Assembly (NCBI GenBank): GCA_003242495.1
Contig: QGUO01000255.1
Location: 1 to 5,655, forward strand
Reading direction: 5' to 3'
Source: Pseudomonadota bacterium
Lineage (GTDB): Bacteria; Pseudomonadota; Gammaproteobacteria; Steroidobacterales; Steroidobacteraceae
DNA: 5,655 nucleotides
This document shows positions 1 to 5,655 of the stretch, piece after piece. How positions within the stretch are numbered: the first letter of the stretch is position 1; each line of letters opens with the position of its first letter. The notes under the pieces were generated by a model, which had not been told where the DNA came from, did not search any database, and worked only from the letters and a program-made list of their open reading frames with translations. The translations under genes and the position numbers were made by a program.

Positions 1-2192
1 ATATTGGTGAGCGCTTCGGCCACCGCCATGCGGCCGGACGCCGGCGCGTCGAGCAGCGCCAAGGGCGTGCGTTCGCCCATGGCCATGGCCTCGCCGCTGC
101 GCGAGGTGTAATCCGACAGCGTCACCGCGACATCGCTCACCGGCACCTGCCACGGTCCGACCATGGGGTCGCGGCTGATCATGCCGCCCACCGAGCGGTC
201 GCCGATGCTGATGAGGAAAGTCTTGTCGGCCACGGCGGGCAGGCGCAGCAGCCGATAGGCGGCCTCGCGCACCTCGAGCGCGCCCGCATCGAAGTCATCG
301 GCGATGCCCGGCAGGCGCACCACGTCGCGGGTCATGCGCGGCGGCTTGCCGAGGATCACCTCGAGCGGCAGATCGACCGGCGCCGTGCCGAACAGCGGAT
401 CCTCCACTTTCAGCCAGCCATCGTCGGTCACCTCGCCCACCACCGCGTAGGGACAGCGCTCGCGCGCACACAACGTGGCGAAGAGTTCAAGGTGCTCGGC
501 CGCGATCACCAGCACATAACGCTCCTGCGCTTCATTGCACCAGATCTCGAGCGGCGACAGGCCGGGCTCGTCCGAGGGCACCTTGCGCAGATCGATGCGC
601 CCGCCGCGCGCGCTGTGCGCCACGGACTCGGGGATCGCGTTCGACAAGCCGCCCGCGCCCACGTCGTGGATCAGCAGGATGGGATTGCGCTCGCCGAGCG
701 CCCAGCACTGGTCGATGACTTCCTGGGCGCGACGCTGGATCTCGGGATTGCCGCGCTGCACGGAGGCGAAGTCGAGCTCGGCGTCGCTCACGCCGCTGCC
801 GACCGAGGACGCGGCGCCGCCGCCCAGCCCGATGAGCATGGCCGTGCCGCCCAGCACGATGATCTTCGCGCCCGGCGGCACGTCCGCCTTCTCCACGTGC
901 ATGCGCCGCACGTTGCCCACCCCGCCGGCAATCATGATGGGCTTGTGGTAGCCGCGCAGCGCCGCACGCTCGCGCGTGGGCACCTCCAGCTCGAAGGTGC
1001 GGAAATAGCCGAGGATGTTCGGCCGTCCGAACTCGTTGTTGAAGGCCGCCGCACCGATCGGGCCTTCGATCATGATATCGAGCGCCGAGGCGATGCGCTG
1101 CGGCCGACCGAGCTCGCGCTCCCAGGGCTGCTCGAAGCCGGGGATGCGCAGGTTGGACACCGTGAACCCCGCGAGGCCGGCCTTGGGCTTGCCGCCGCGG
1201 CCAGTGGCGCCCTCGTCGCGGATTTCGCCGCCCGAGCCGGTGGCCGCCCCCGGGAACGGCGAGATGGCCGTCGGGTGGTTGTGCGTCTCGACCTTCATGA
1301 GAATGTCGATCGGCTCGTCGCTGAACCCGTACGCGTGCGACTCGACATCCGCGAACCAGCGCCGTCCCGTCGGCCCGGCAATCACGGCCGCATTGTCCCG
1401 ATAAGCCGACAGCACGCCCTCGGGGCTGCGCTCGTGGGTGTTGCGGATCATGGCGAACAGCGACTTCGGCTGGCGCTCGCCGTCGATGATCCAGTCGGCA
1501 TTGAAAATCTTGTGACGGCAGTGCTCGGAGTTCGCCTGCGCGAACATCATGAGCTCGACGTCGGTCGGATCGCGCCCCAGGCGCCCGAAGCTGTCGACCA
1601 GGTAATCGATTTCCTCGTCCGAGAGCGCCAGGCCGAGCTCACGGTTCGCCTGCTCGAGGGCGTCCCGCCCATCGCGCCCCAGCGGCACCGTGACCAGCGG
1701 CCGCGGCGACTCCTCGGCGAACAGCCCGGCCGCGGCGTCGTAGGAAAACACCGCCGCCTCGGTCATCCGATCGTAAAGCAGCGGCGCCAACGTCTCGAGG
1801 GCCGGCCCCTCGGGCGGGTGCGCACCCGGCCCGAGCTCAAGCGTGTAGGCGATCCCACGCTCGATGCGCATCACGGCTTTCAGGCCGCAGACATGCGCGA
1901 TGTCGGTGGCCTTGCTCGACCACGGCGAGATGGTGCCGGGGCGCGGAATGACCACGATCAGCGCGGTGGGTCCGCCGGGCTCGCGGCGCGCGCCAGGCTC
2001 CTCGCGCGGGCCGTAGGTCAAAAGCGCATCGAGCACGCGGCGCTCCTCGGCCTCGAGCGGCCGTTCGGTCGCGACGAAGTGCACGTACCGCGCATCGAGC
2101 GCCGCAATGTCCGGCGCCCGTCCGCGCAGCGCGGCAAGCAGTTTCTGTAAGCGGAAATCGGAGAGTGCGGGCGCGCCGGGAAGTGTCAGCAT
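1..2192 (-). CDS. purL: Phosphoribosylformylglycinamidine synthase, large form (N-terminal 730 codons; runs off the left edge)
   Basis: Cytoplasmic enzyme of de novo purine synthesis that converts FGAR, glutamine and ATP to FGAM, glutamate, ADP and phosphate. The minus strand reads without a stop from ATG at 2192 to the window edge, giving 730 of about 1290 residues. A PurS-like N-terminal domain (about 1-150) carries PRPGTISPWSSKATDIAH. A linker follows, then the first PurM-like synthase half, with FAQANSEHCRHK at 217-228, MKVETHNHPTAISP from 299, the glycine-rich GLGGGAASS near 456-464 and HDVGAGGLSNA near 509-519. IGDRSV and MVGPWQVPV (after about 660) begin the second half. The C-terminal glutaminase domain lies outside the window. 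The ATG matches the start of the E. coli protein, but no good Shine-Dalgarno precedes it. Upstream at 84 bp is a co-directional DUF1820 gene. No frameshift is seen. Identification is close to certain. Confidence 0.98.
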   Translation of the reverse strand, partial: MLTLPGAPALSDFRLQKLLAALRGRAPDIAALDARYVHFVATERPLEAEERRVLDALLTYGPREEPGARREPGGPTALIVVIPRPGTISPWSSKATDIAHVCGLKAVMRIERGIAYTLELGPGAHPPEGPALETLAPLLYDRMTEAAVFSYDAAAGLFAEESPRPLVTVPLGRDGRDALEQANRELGLALSDEEIDYLVDSFGRLGRDPTDVELMMFAQANSEHCRHKIFNADWIIDGERQPKSLFAMIRNTHERSPEGVLSAYRDNAAVIAGPTGRRWFADVESHAYGFSDEPIDILMKVETHNHPTAISPFPGAATGSGGEIRDEGATGRGGKPKAGLAGFTVSNLRIPGFEQPWERELGRPQRIASALDIMIEGPIGAAAFNNEFGRPNILGYFRTFELEVPTRERAALRGYHKPIMIAGGVGNVRRMHVEKADVPPGAKIIVLGGTAMLIGLGGGAASSVGSGVSDAELDFASVQRGNPEIQRRAQEVIDQCWALGERNPILLIHDVGAGGLSNAIPESVAHSARGGRIDLRKVPSDEPGLSPLEIWCNEAQERYVLVIAAEHLELFATLCARERCPYAVVGEVTDDGWLKVEDPLFGTAPVDLPLEVILGKPPRMTRDVVRLPGIADDFDAGALEVREAAYRLLRLPAVADKTFLISIGDRSVGGMISRDPMVGPWQVPVSDVAVTLSDYTSRSGEAMAMGERTPLALLDAPASGRMAVAEALTN

Positions 2193-2211
2193 TGTGGGGC
2201 TTTGCGAGGGG

Positions 2212-2228
2212 GCTCCCGGGAGGGGAGC
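2212..2228 (-). other. GC-rich hairpin in the purL leader
   Basis: Perfect 6-bp arms GCTCCC and GGGAGC are separated by 5 nt, about 20 nt upstream of the purL ATG on the minus strand. No T-run follows, so it does not look like an intrinsic terminator. It may be chance in GC-rich DNA, or an mRNA structure affecting purL translation, since the start lacks a clear Shine-Dalgarno. I see no good match to the enterobacterial PurR box nearby. Confidence 0.35.
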
Positions 2229-2242
2229 ACGCAACAGCCGCC

Positions 2243-2272
2243 ATTATCTCATGTTTGTGGCCTGCTTGTCGG
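2243..2272 (-). promoter_or_regulatory. Candidate sigma70-type promoter for purL
   Basis: On the minus strand CCGACA (2272-2267; 4 of 6 to TTGACA) is followed after 18 bp by GATAAT (2248-2243; 5 of 6 to TATAAT). It lies just after the DUF1820 stop codon and would start transcription about 45 nt before the purL ATG. If real, purL has its own promoter besides any read-through from the DUF1820 gene. The -35 match and spacing are weak, so this is a suggestion only. Confidence 0.35.
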
Positions 2273-2276
2273 CGGC

Positions 2277-2612
2277 CTACTTGCGGGTGCCTCCGTCGCC
2301 GGGCGTGTAGATGACGGGAAACTGGGTGACGTTCGAGCCCTCGGCGTTGCTGATCTTGCTCACGCCCTGCTTGCGCACCTCGTCGATGCGCAGCACCGAG
2401 TGCAGCGGCAGGTAGGTGCGTTTGACGCCTTCGAACTCTGCCCGGACCTTCTCCTCGGAGGGATCGACCACCACGCTCGAGCGCTCGCCGAACACCAGCT
2501 CCTCGACCTCCACGAATCCGAACAGCGAGCCATGGCTCACCTTGCGGGCATAAATCTCATACACCTTGCCTTGATTGGCGAAAACGACCTTAAAAATGTG
2601 ACTCGCTGCCAT
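2277..2612 (-). CDS. DUF1820-family conserved hypothetical protein (111 aa)
   Basis: Small, apparently soluble protein of unknown function; no signal peptide or membrane segment is visible. Its pattern matches my recollection of the gammaproteobacterial DUF1820 family. It has an N-terminal FKVVFANQGKVYEIYARKV (7-25), then GFVEVEELVFGER (32-44), VVDPSEEK (48-55), EGVKRTYLPLHSVLRIDEV (61-79) and a proline/glycine-rich tail. The length is normal for the family. I chose ATG at 2612, preceded by GGAAG at short spacing, over an in-frame TTG at 2624 that has no Shine-Dalgarno; the extra residues MRKL do not look native. The gene sits 84 bp upstream of purL on the same strand and is probably co-transcribed with it, and it is divergent from tagH. 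No enzymatic motif is recognisable, so no function is proposed. Confidence 0.9.
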   Translation of the reverse strand: MAASHIFKVVFANQGKVYEIYARKVSHGSLFGFVEVEELVFGERSSVVVDPSEEKVRAEFEGVKRTYLPLHSVLRIDEVRKQGVSKISNAEGSNVTQFPVIYTPGDGGTRK

Positions 2613-2629
2613 AAGCTTCCGCAAAGGGA

Positions 2630-2657
2630 TTGATAGGCTGGGCGCATCTTACATAGT
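2630..2657 (+). promoter_or_regulatory. Candidate promoter for tagH
   Basis: TTGATA (2630-2635; 5 of 6 to TTGACA) is followed after 16 bp by CATAGT (2652-2657; 4 of 6 to TATAAT). The predicted start near 2664 gives a leader of about 75 nt to the tagH ATG at 2739. The -10 element directly abuts the -10 of the opposing DUF1820 promoter, so RNA polymerase could not occupy both at once if both are real. Confidence 0.4.
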
Positions 2658-2674
2658 GCGGACACGGTCGTCAG
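2646..2674 (-). promoter_or_regulatory. Candidate promoter for the DUF1820 gene (and purL)
   Basis: On the minus strand CTGACG (2674-2669; 4 of 6 to TTGACA) is followed after 17 bp by TAAGAT (2651-2646; 4 of 6 to TATAAT). The predicted start near 2639 leaves a leader of about 27 nt before the ATG at 2612. Its elements interleave with the candidate tagH promoter on the other strand. The location is right but the matches are modest. Confidence 0.4.
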
Positions 2675-2681
2675 CCGACCG
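2665..2681. repeat. Operator-like inverted repeat in the divergent region
   Basis: Perfect 6-bp arms CGGTCG (2665-2670) and CGACCG (2676-2681) flank a 5-bp centre. The dyad overlaps the candidate DUF1820 -35 element and the expected tagH transcription start. A bound regulator here could affect both directions. It could also form a hairpin at the 5' end of the tagH transcript. Short GC-rich dyads arise often by chance. Confidence 0.35.
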
Positions 2682-2694
2682 CATCACGCACGTA

Positions 2695-2708
2695 CCGAAC
2701 GGCTTCGG
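2695..2708 (+). other. Small hairpin in the tagH leader
   Basis: CCGAA and TTCGG form a perfect 5-bp stem around CGGC, 30 nt upstream of the tagH ATG. A perfect 10-bp palindrome, CGACGCGTCG, follows at 2714-2723. No clear Shine-Dalgarno lies between these and the start codon, so leader structure might influence tagH translation. Low certainty. Confidence 0.25.
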
Positions 2709-2738
2709 AAATTCGACGCGTCGCGCCCGGTTCAACGC

Positions 2739-4055
2739 ATGGCACTTAAACTGCGGGTCATCAGCGATCATTACAAGGCGCTCGGCAAGCGCAGCTCGCG
2801 GCTGTTCGGGGTCACCGGGGGGCGCATCGGGCGCGCCCTGGACAACGACTGGGTACTGCCCGACCCCGACCGCTACGTCTCGAGCCATCACTGCCGCGTG
2901 AGCTTCCGCGCCGGCAAGTGGATCCTGGAGGACACGAGCACCAACGGCGTGTTCATCAACGGCTCGGACACGCCGGCGTCGGTCCACGGGCCTTATACCC
3001 TCAAGGACGGCGACCGGCTGCGCCTGGGCGAGTACGAGCTGTTGGTGAGCATCGATGAGCGCAACGACTTCCCGCCCGATGCCAGCGGCCAGATGCCCGC
3101 GCCGCGCGGTGCCGACCCGGCGCCCGTGGAAGACCTGGGCGAAGAGCTCGACCTGACCGATCTGCTCGCCGACGGCGCCATGCTGTCGGCGTCCGATGCA
3201 CCGCGCGGCCCGGACAAGAGCCCGCGTCCGGCGCAGCGCCCCACGCAAAGCGGCTTCGCCTCGCTGTTGGAGATGAGCGGTGAAGTCCCGGGCCTCGCTG
3301 CGCCGCCACCCGCGACGCCGGGCACCCGCAACGAGGACTGGCAGATGCAGACCCGGCCCTATGACCGGCGCACGCTGGCCGCGCTGACCTCGCCCGCCGC
3401 GCTGGCGCGCGAGCCGCGGCGCACATCCGCCGAGCCGGAGCGCCCGCGTCGCACCCTGGAGCGCTCGGGAGAAGTCGGCGAGGGCATCGAGGCGTTCTGC
3501 CGCGGCGCGGGCATCGATCCGAGCGCCCTTGACCGCGACACCCAGAACGCACTGCTCACGCTCGCCGGGCAGATGCTGCGCGAGACCGTGCTCGGCCTCA
3601 TGGAAGTGCTCAAGAGCCGCACCGATGCCAAGAGCCGCCTGCGGCTCGACCAGACGACCATCCAGCCGCGCGAGAACAATCCGCTGAAGTTCTCCGCCAG
3701 CGTCGACGAGGCGGTGGTCAGGCTGCTCGATCCGCACGGCAGCCGCTTCCTTGGGCCGATCGAAGCGATACGCGACTCCTTCGCGTCCATTCGCAGTCAC
3801 CAGAGCGCGACCACGGCCGCGATCCAGGCCGCGGTGGATGGGCTGATGAAGCGCCTCGAGCCGCGCGAGCTCGAGGAGCGTTTCGCCCGCGGCCTGCGCC
3901 GCGGCGCCTTGCTCGGTGCGGCGAACAAGATGAAGTACTGGGATCTCTACACGGAGTTCTACAACGCGCTCAACCAGCGCAATGAGCAGGGCCTGCCGCA
4001 GGTCTTCGCCGAGGAATTCGCGCGCACCTACGCCGCACGCGAGAAAAAGAAGTGA
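2739..4055 (+). CDS. tagH: Type VI secretion system FHA-domain protein, TagH/Fha family
   Basis: Probable cytoplasmic regulator of type VI secretion. FHA domains bind phosphothreonine; in Pseudomonas aeruginosa the homologue Fha1 acts with the kinase PpkA and phosphatase PppA to control T6SS assembly. The N-terminal FHA domain (about 1-105) keeps the binding residues: G31-R32, S48-x-x-H51 in VSSHHCRV, and N69-G70 in STNGVFING. A Pro/Ala/Arg-rich linker (about 107-245) contains an acidic-hydrophobic patch, EDLGEELDLTDLLADG, at 131-146. The C-terminal region (about 248-433) matches the T6SS FHA C-terminal domain, with TLAGQMLRETVLGLMEVLKS, NNPLKFS, FLGP and KMKYWDLYTEFYNAL. There is no signal peptide or membrane segment. 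At 438 residues it is in the family range. ATG 2739 gives the expected FHA start, although the Shine-Dalgarno is weak. No other T6SS gene is in the window. The family call is firm; function in this host is inferred. Confidence 0.93.
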   Translation: MALKLRVISDHYKALGKRSSRLFGVTGGRIGRALDNDWVLPDPDRYVSSHHCRVSFRAGKWILEDTSTNGVFINGSDTPASVHGPYTLKDGDRLRLGEYELLVSIDERNDFPPDASGQMPAPRGADPAPVEDLGEELDLTDLLADGAMLSASDAPRGPDKSPRPAQRPTQSGFASLLEMSGEVPGLAAPPPATPGTRNEDWQMQTRPYDRRTLAALTSPAALAREPRRTSAEPERPRRTLERSGEVGEGIEAFCRGAGIDPSALDRDTQNALLTLAGQMLRETVLGLMEVLKSRTDAKSRLRLDQTTIQPRENNPLKFSASVDEAVVRLLDPHGSRFLGPIEAIRDSFASIRSHQSATTAAIQAAVDGLMKRLEPRELEERFARGLRRGALLGAANKMKYWDLYTEFYNALNQRNEQGLPQVFAEEFARTYAAREKKK

Positions 4056-4077
4056 CCCGCCGCCCCGGCCGGCGGCG
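4056..4077. terminator. Candidate bidirectional terminator between tagH and mltF
   Basis: Perfect 7-bp arms CGCCGCC (4058-4064) and GGCGGCG (4071-4077) enclose a CCGGCC loop and fill the gap between the two convergent stop codons. On the minus strand, for mltF, the stem is followed a few bases later by the T-rich CTTCTTTTTCTC, which is the complement of the lysine codons ending tagH. That resembles an intrinsic terminator. On the plus strand no T-run follows, so termination of tagH here is less certain. Confidence 0.55.
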
Positions 4078-5460
4078 CTAGCCGCGGTCGACCTCCACGA
4101 TGAGCTCGCGTTGCGCCGGCGGCCCGGAGTCCGCCGCGACCCAGTCGAGAATGTCGAGGTACCCGCGGATGTTGTCCACGAAGCGCACCGGCTCCCAGCC
4201 GCGCGCGTAGCCGCGTCTCACCCGCTTGTACCAGCGCGCCTGGGTGAGCAGCGGCAGGTGCTCGCGAACGTCCGCCCAGGAGTCCGGGTTCTTGCCGTGC
4301 AGCTGCGTGAGGATGCGTGCATCCTCCAGGTGTCCGAGGCCCACGTTGTAGGCGGCCAGCGCGAACCAGGTGCGATCCGGTTCCGAGATGCGCTTGGGGA
4401 TCTGGTTGCGCACCGCCACCAGGTACCGGGCGCCGCCGAAGATGCTTTCGCGGGGGTCCAGGCGGTCCTTGACGCCCAGCGAGCGCGCCGTGTCCGAGGT
4501 GAGCATCATCAGGCCGCGCACCCCGGTCGGCGACCTGGCCAGCGGGTCCCAATGCGATTCCTGATAACCCACGGCGGCCAACAGGCGCCAGTCCACGCCG
4601 ACCTCCGCGGCCGCTTCACGGAACCACTGTCGGTAAAGCGGCAGGCGCGTCTCGATGTGCTCGATGAAGACCCGCGCGGAAATGTAATCGAACCGATCGG
4701 TGGCGCCGTAGTAGCTGTCGAGCACCTCGGCGAGCCGGCCTTCGGCCTTGAAGGTCGCGAAAAAAGCCGTGACCCGGCGCAGCAGACTGGGATCGCGTGC
4801 ATCCACCGCCCAGGCGAGCGGCTTGCCTTCGGACAGGTCGAAGGCGATGCGGATGTCCGGATGAAACGCGCGGCTGATGGCGAACTCGTTGGAGTCGGCC
4901 ACCGTGTAGCTGAACTCGCGGCGCGACAGCCGGTAGAGCAATTCCTCGGTCTCGGCGGCCGGGTTTTCCACCCAGGTGAGATTCGGGAAATTGCGGCGCT
5001 TGTCCTCGAGCGTGGCCACGTGCGCGCTGCCCGCCACCACTTCGATGTGCCCCGCCGCGGCCTGCTGCAGGTTGCGCGGGCGCCGATCGCCCGCGCGGAA
5101 GATCAAGTGCTCCTTGACCTGCTGATAAGGCGGGCCGAACTCGGTTTGCGGCGGCAATGTCACGCCGCGGGTCAAGCCGGCCGCGGCGATGTGCGCACGC
5201 CGCGAAGCCAGCTCGCTGAGCGCATCGGCGACGTTCGGGACCGAGTAGATGTGCAGCCGCACGCCGAGCTCGGCGGCGAAGCGGCTGGCCAGGTCGAACT
5301 CCGGGCCCTGCGGCCCCGCCGCGCCCAGGTAGTACGCGCTCGGCAAATTGCGCGTGACGACGCGCAGCTCGCCCTCACGCAGGATTTGCTCGAGCACCGA
5401 GGGCGGCTGCGAGCAGGTGGCAAGCAACAAAGTGGCGGCAAGCGCCAGCGCGGCTTTCAA
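4078..5460 (-). CDS. mltF: Membrane-bound lytic murein transglycosylase F
   Basis: Outer-membrane-anchored, periplasm-facing enzyme that cleaves the MurNAc-GlcNAc bond of peptidoglycan to give 1,6-anhydro ends. A short signal peptide (1-15) ends at a lipobox-like LATC with Cys16 as the lipidated residue. Ser17 at +2 suits outer-membrane sorting, but Thr at -1 is atypical. Residues about 28-255 form the regulatory domain related to solute-binding family 3 proteins. Residues about 280-400 are the SLT catalytic domain, with Glu301 in GYQESHWDP, then SPTGVRGLMMLT (310-321) and ALAAYNVGLGHLEDAR (367-382). At 460 residues it is somewhat shorter than the 518 of E. coli, mostly at the ends. The start is TTG at 5460: an in-frame TAG lies at about 5499 and no ATG or GTG intervenes. 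Ribosome binding looks weak. It converges on tagH. Identity is firm; only the start is open. Confidence 0.95.
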   Translation of the reverse strand: MKAALALAATLLLATCSQPPSVLEQILREGELRVVTRNLPSAYYLGAAGPQGPEFDLASRFAAELGVRLHIYSVPNVADALSELASRRAHIAAAGLTRGVTLPPQTEFGPPYQQVKEHLIFRAGDRRPRNLQQAAAGHIEVVAGSAHVATLEDKRRNFPNLTWVENPAAETEELLYRLSRREFSYTVADSNEFAISRAFHPDIRIAFDLSEGKPLAWAVDARDPSLLRRVTAFFATFKAEGRLAEVLDSYYGATDRFDYISARVFIEHIETRLPLYRQWFREAAAEVGVDWRLLAAVGYQESHWDPLARSPTGVRGLMMLTSDTARSLGVKDRLDPRESIFGGARYLVAVRNQIPKRISEPDRTWFALAAYNVGLGHLEDARILTQLHGKNPDSWADVREHLPLLTQARWYKRVRRGYARGWEPVRFVDNIRGYLDILDWVAADSGPPAQRELIVEVDRG

Positions 5461-5519
5461 CGGCCAGAAAATCCCGATGACACAGACCGCGTAAGCCTAC
5501 CTTGGACACGCCGGCGCGG

Positions 5520-5551
5520 GCGCAAATGTTGCGAAAACACAACATCTGCGC
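5520..5551. repeat. Long inverted repeat upstream of mltF
   Basis: Arms GCGCAAATGTTG (5520-5531) and CAACATCTGCGC (5540-5551) match at 11 of 12 positions around an 8-bp centre. The single mismatch would be a G-U pair if the minus strand is transcribed. The dyad ends about 60 bp before the mltF start. No T-run follows on either strand, so a protein-binding site or an mRNA leader hairpin is more likely than a terminator. A perfect 10-bp palindrome, GCAGTACTGC (5550-5559), abuts it. Confidence 0.5.
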
Positions 5552-5606
5552 AGTACTGCATGCGGGCCCCGCGCAGGGATGATCCGCCCCCTCGTCGGGG
5601 TGCACA

Positions 5607-5634
5607 GGCACCTTGGGTCCTGCTTGACCGTGCC
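5607..5634. repeat. Bulged inverted repeat near the right edge
   Basis: GGCAC (5607-5611) pairs with GTGCC (5630-5634), and GGTC (5616-5619) pairs with GACC (5626-5629), leaving CTTG bulged on one side and a 6-nt loop. It lies 150 bp upstream of mltF and has no T-run. It could be part of a structured leader or chance; it does not fit a tRNA arm pattern. Confidence 0.25.
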
Positions 5635-5655
5635 TTGGGGGCGCCAGGTCCCGCC

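Larger units (their letters stand above)
5461..5655. other. Intergenic region upstream of mltF, no gene supported
   Basis: The 195 bp upstream of mltF hold no convincing gene. The open minus-strand frames through it yield Cys/Arg/Pro-rich peptides with no recognisable family. I see no tRNA and no clear -35/-10 pair for mltF. The region does contain an unusual density of dyads, listed separately, which suggests a regulatory region. If gene order follows relatives, the next gene to the right may be tadA or guaA, but nothing in the window shows it. Confidence 0.5.

Noticed and set aside
492..2150. 552-residue open frame on the plus strand
   Set aside because: It lies wholly antisense to purL, whose minus-strand translation matches the family end to end. 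The plus-strand product is Arg/Ala/His-rich with no recognisable domain, as expected from GC-rich antisense DNA.
2192..2244. Alternative upstream start at the ATG at 2244 for purL
   Set aside because: That ATG is in a different reading frame from purL, and the purL family start aligns with the ATG at 2192.
2202..2633. 143-residue plus-strand open frame across the DUF1820 gene
   Set aside because: It is antisense to a well-matched DUF1820 protein. The peptide has no recognisable features and its start lacks a ribosome-binding site.
2649..3800. 383-residue open frame on the minus strand
   Set aside because: It is antisense to tagH, which has clear FHA and T6SS C-terminal domains. The antisense peptide has low-complexity Arg/Ala/Gly composition and no family resemblance.
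4028..4552. 174-residue minus-strand frame overlapping the mltF catalytic region
   Set aside because: It is a shifted frame of mltF, rich in Gly/Pro/Arg/Ala, whereas the mltF frame carries the SLT catalytic motifs.
273..5394. Twelve copies of CTCGAG, about six times a simple composition-based expectation
   Set aside because: All six copies in purL and two in tagH fall in frame as Leu-Glu codon pairs (CTC GAG), so codon preference explains most of the excess rather than a dispersed functional motif.
5375..5611. 78-residue minus-strand frame covering the mltF upstream region
   Set aside because: It overlaps the mltF signal peptide out of frame, is Cys/Arg/Ala-rich, and resembles no family. 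It is open only because stops are rare at this GC content.
5570..5655. Possible tRNA or structured RNA gene at the right edge
   Set aside because: The short stems here do not make a cloverleaf, there is no T-arm consensus, and no acceptor stem or CCA end can be placed.

Overview
The window looks like chromosomal DNA from a GC-rich (roughly two-thirds G+C by eye) gammaproteobacterium. Three things support this: the large single-chain proteobacterial form of PurL, a DUF1820-family gene, and an MltF-type two-domain lytic transglycosylase. PurL translates continuously and is very close to the E. coli/Salmonella protein. I cannot name a genus from the sequence alone.

Layout from left to right. 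Positions 1-2192 (minus strand) hold the first 730 codons of purL, which runs off the left edge. Positions 2277-2612 (minus) hold a small DUF1820-family gene 84 bp upstream of purL, probably in the same transcription unit. Positions 2613-2738 are a divergent intergenic region with candidate overlapping promoters and an operator-like dyad. Positions 2739-4055 (plus) encode a type VI secretion system FHA-domain protein (TagH/Fha family). Positions 4078-5460 (minus) encode MltF, convergent with tagH, with a GC-rich hairpin filling the 22-bp gap between the two stop codons. Positions 5461-5655 show no supportable gene but contain a strong imperfect inverted repeat and smaller dyads upstream of mltF.

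How the genes fit together. PurL is de novo purine synthesis. MltF is a periplasmic, outer-membrane-anchored peptidoglycan-cleaving lipoprotein. In E. coli and Pseudomonas, purL and mltF are adjacent and divergent. Here they are still close together, but DUF1820 and tagH lie between them and mltF points the same way as purL, so the locus has been rearranged. The odd member is tagH: a phosphothreonine-reading T6SS regulator standing alone among housekeeping genes, with no other T6SS gene in the window.

I see no CRISPR array, insertion sequence, tRNA, rRNA or phage gene, and no clearly undescribed multi-gene system. The best leads are the isolated tagH at the purL-mltF locus, its compact divergent control region, and the dyad upstream of mltF. 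Several long open frames antisense to purL, tagH and mltF are GC-driven shadows and are not annotated.
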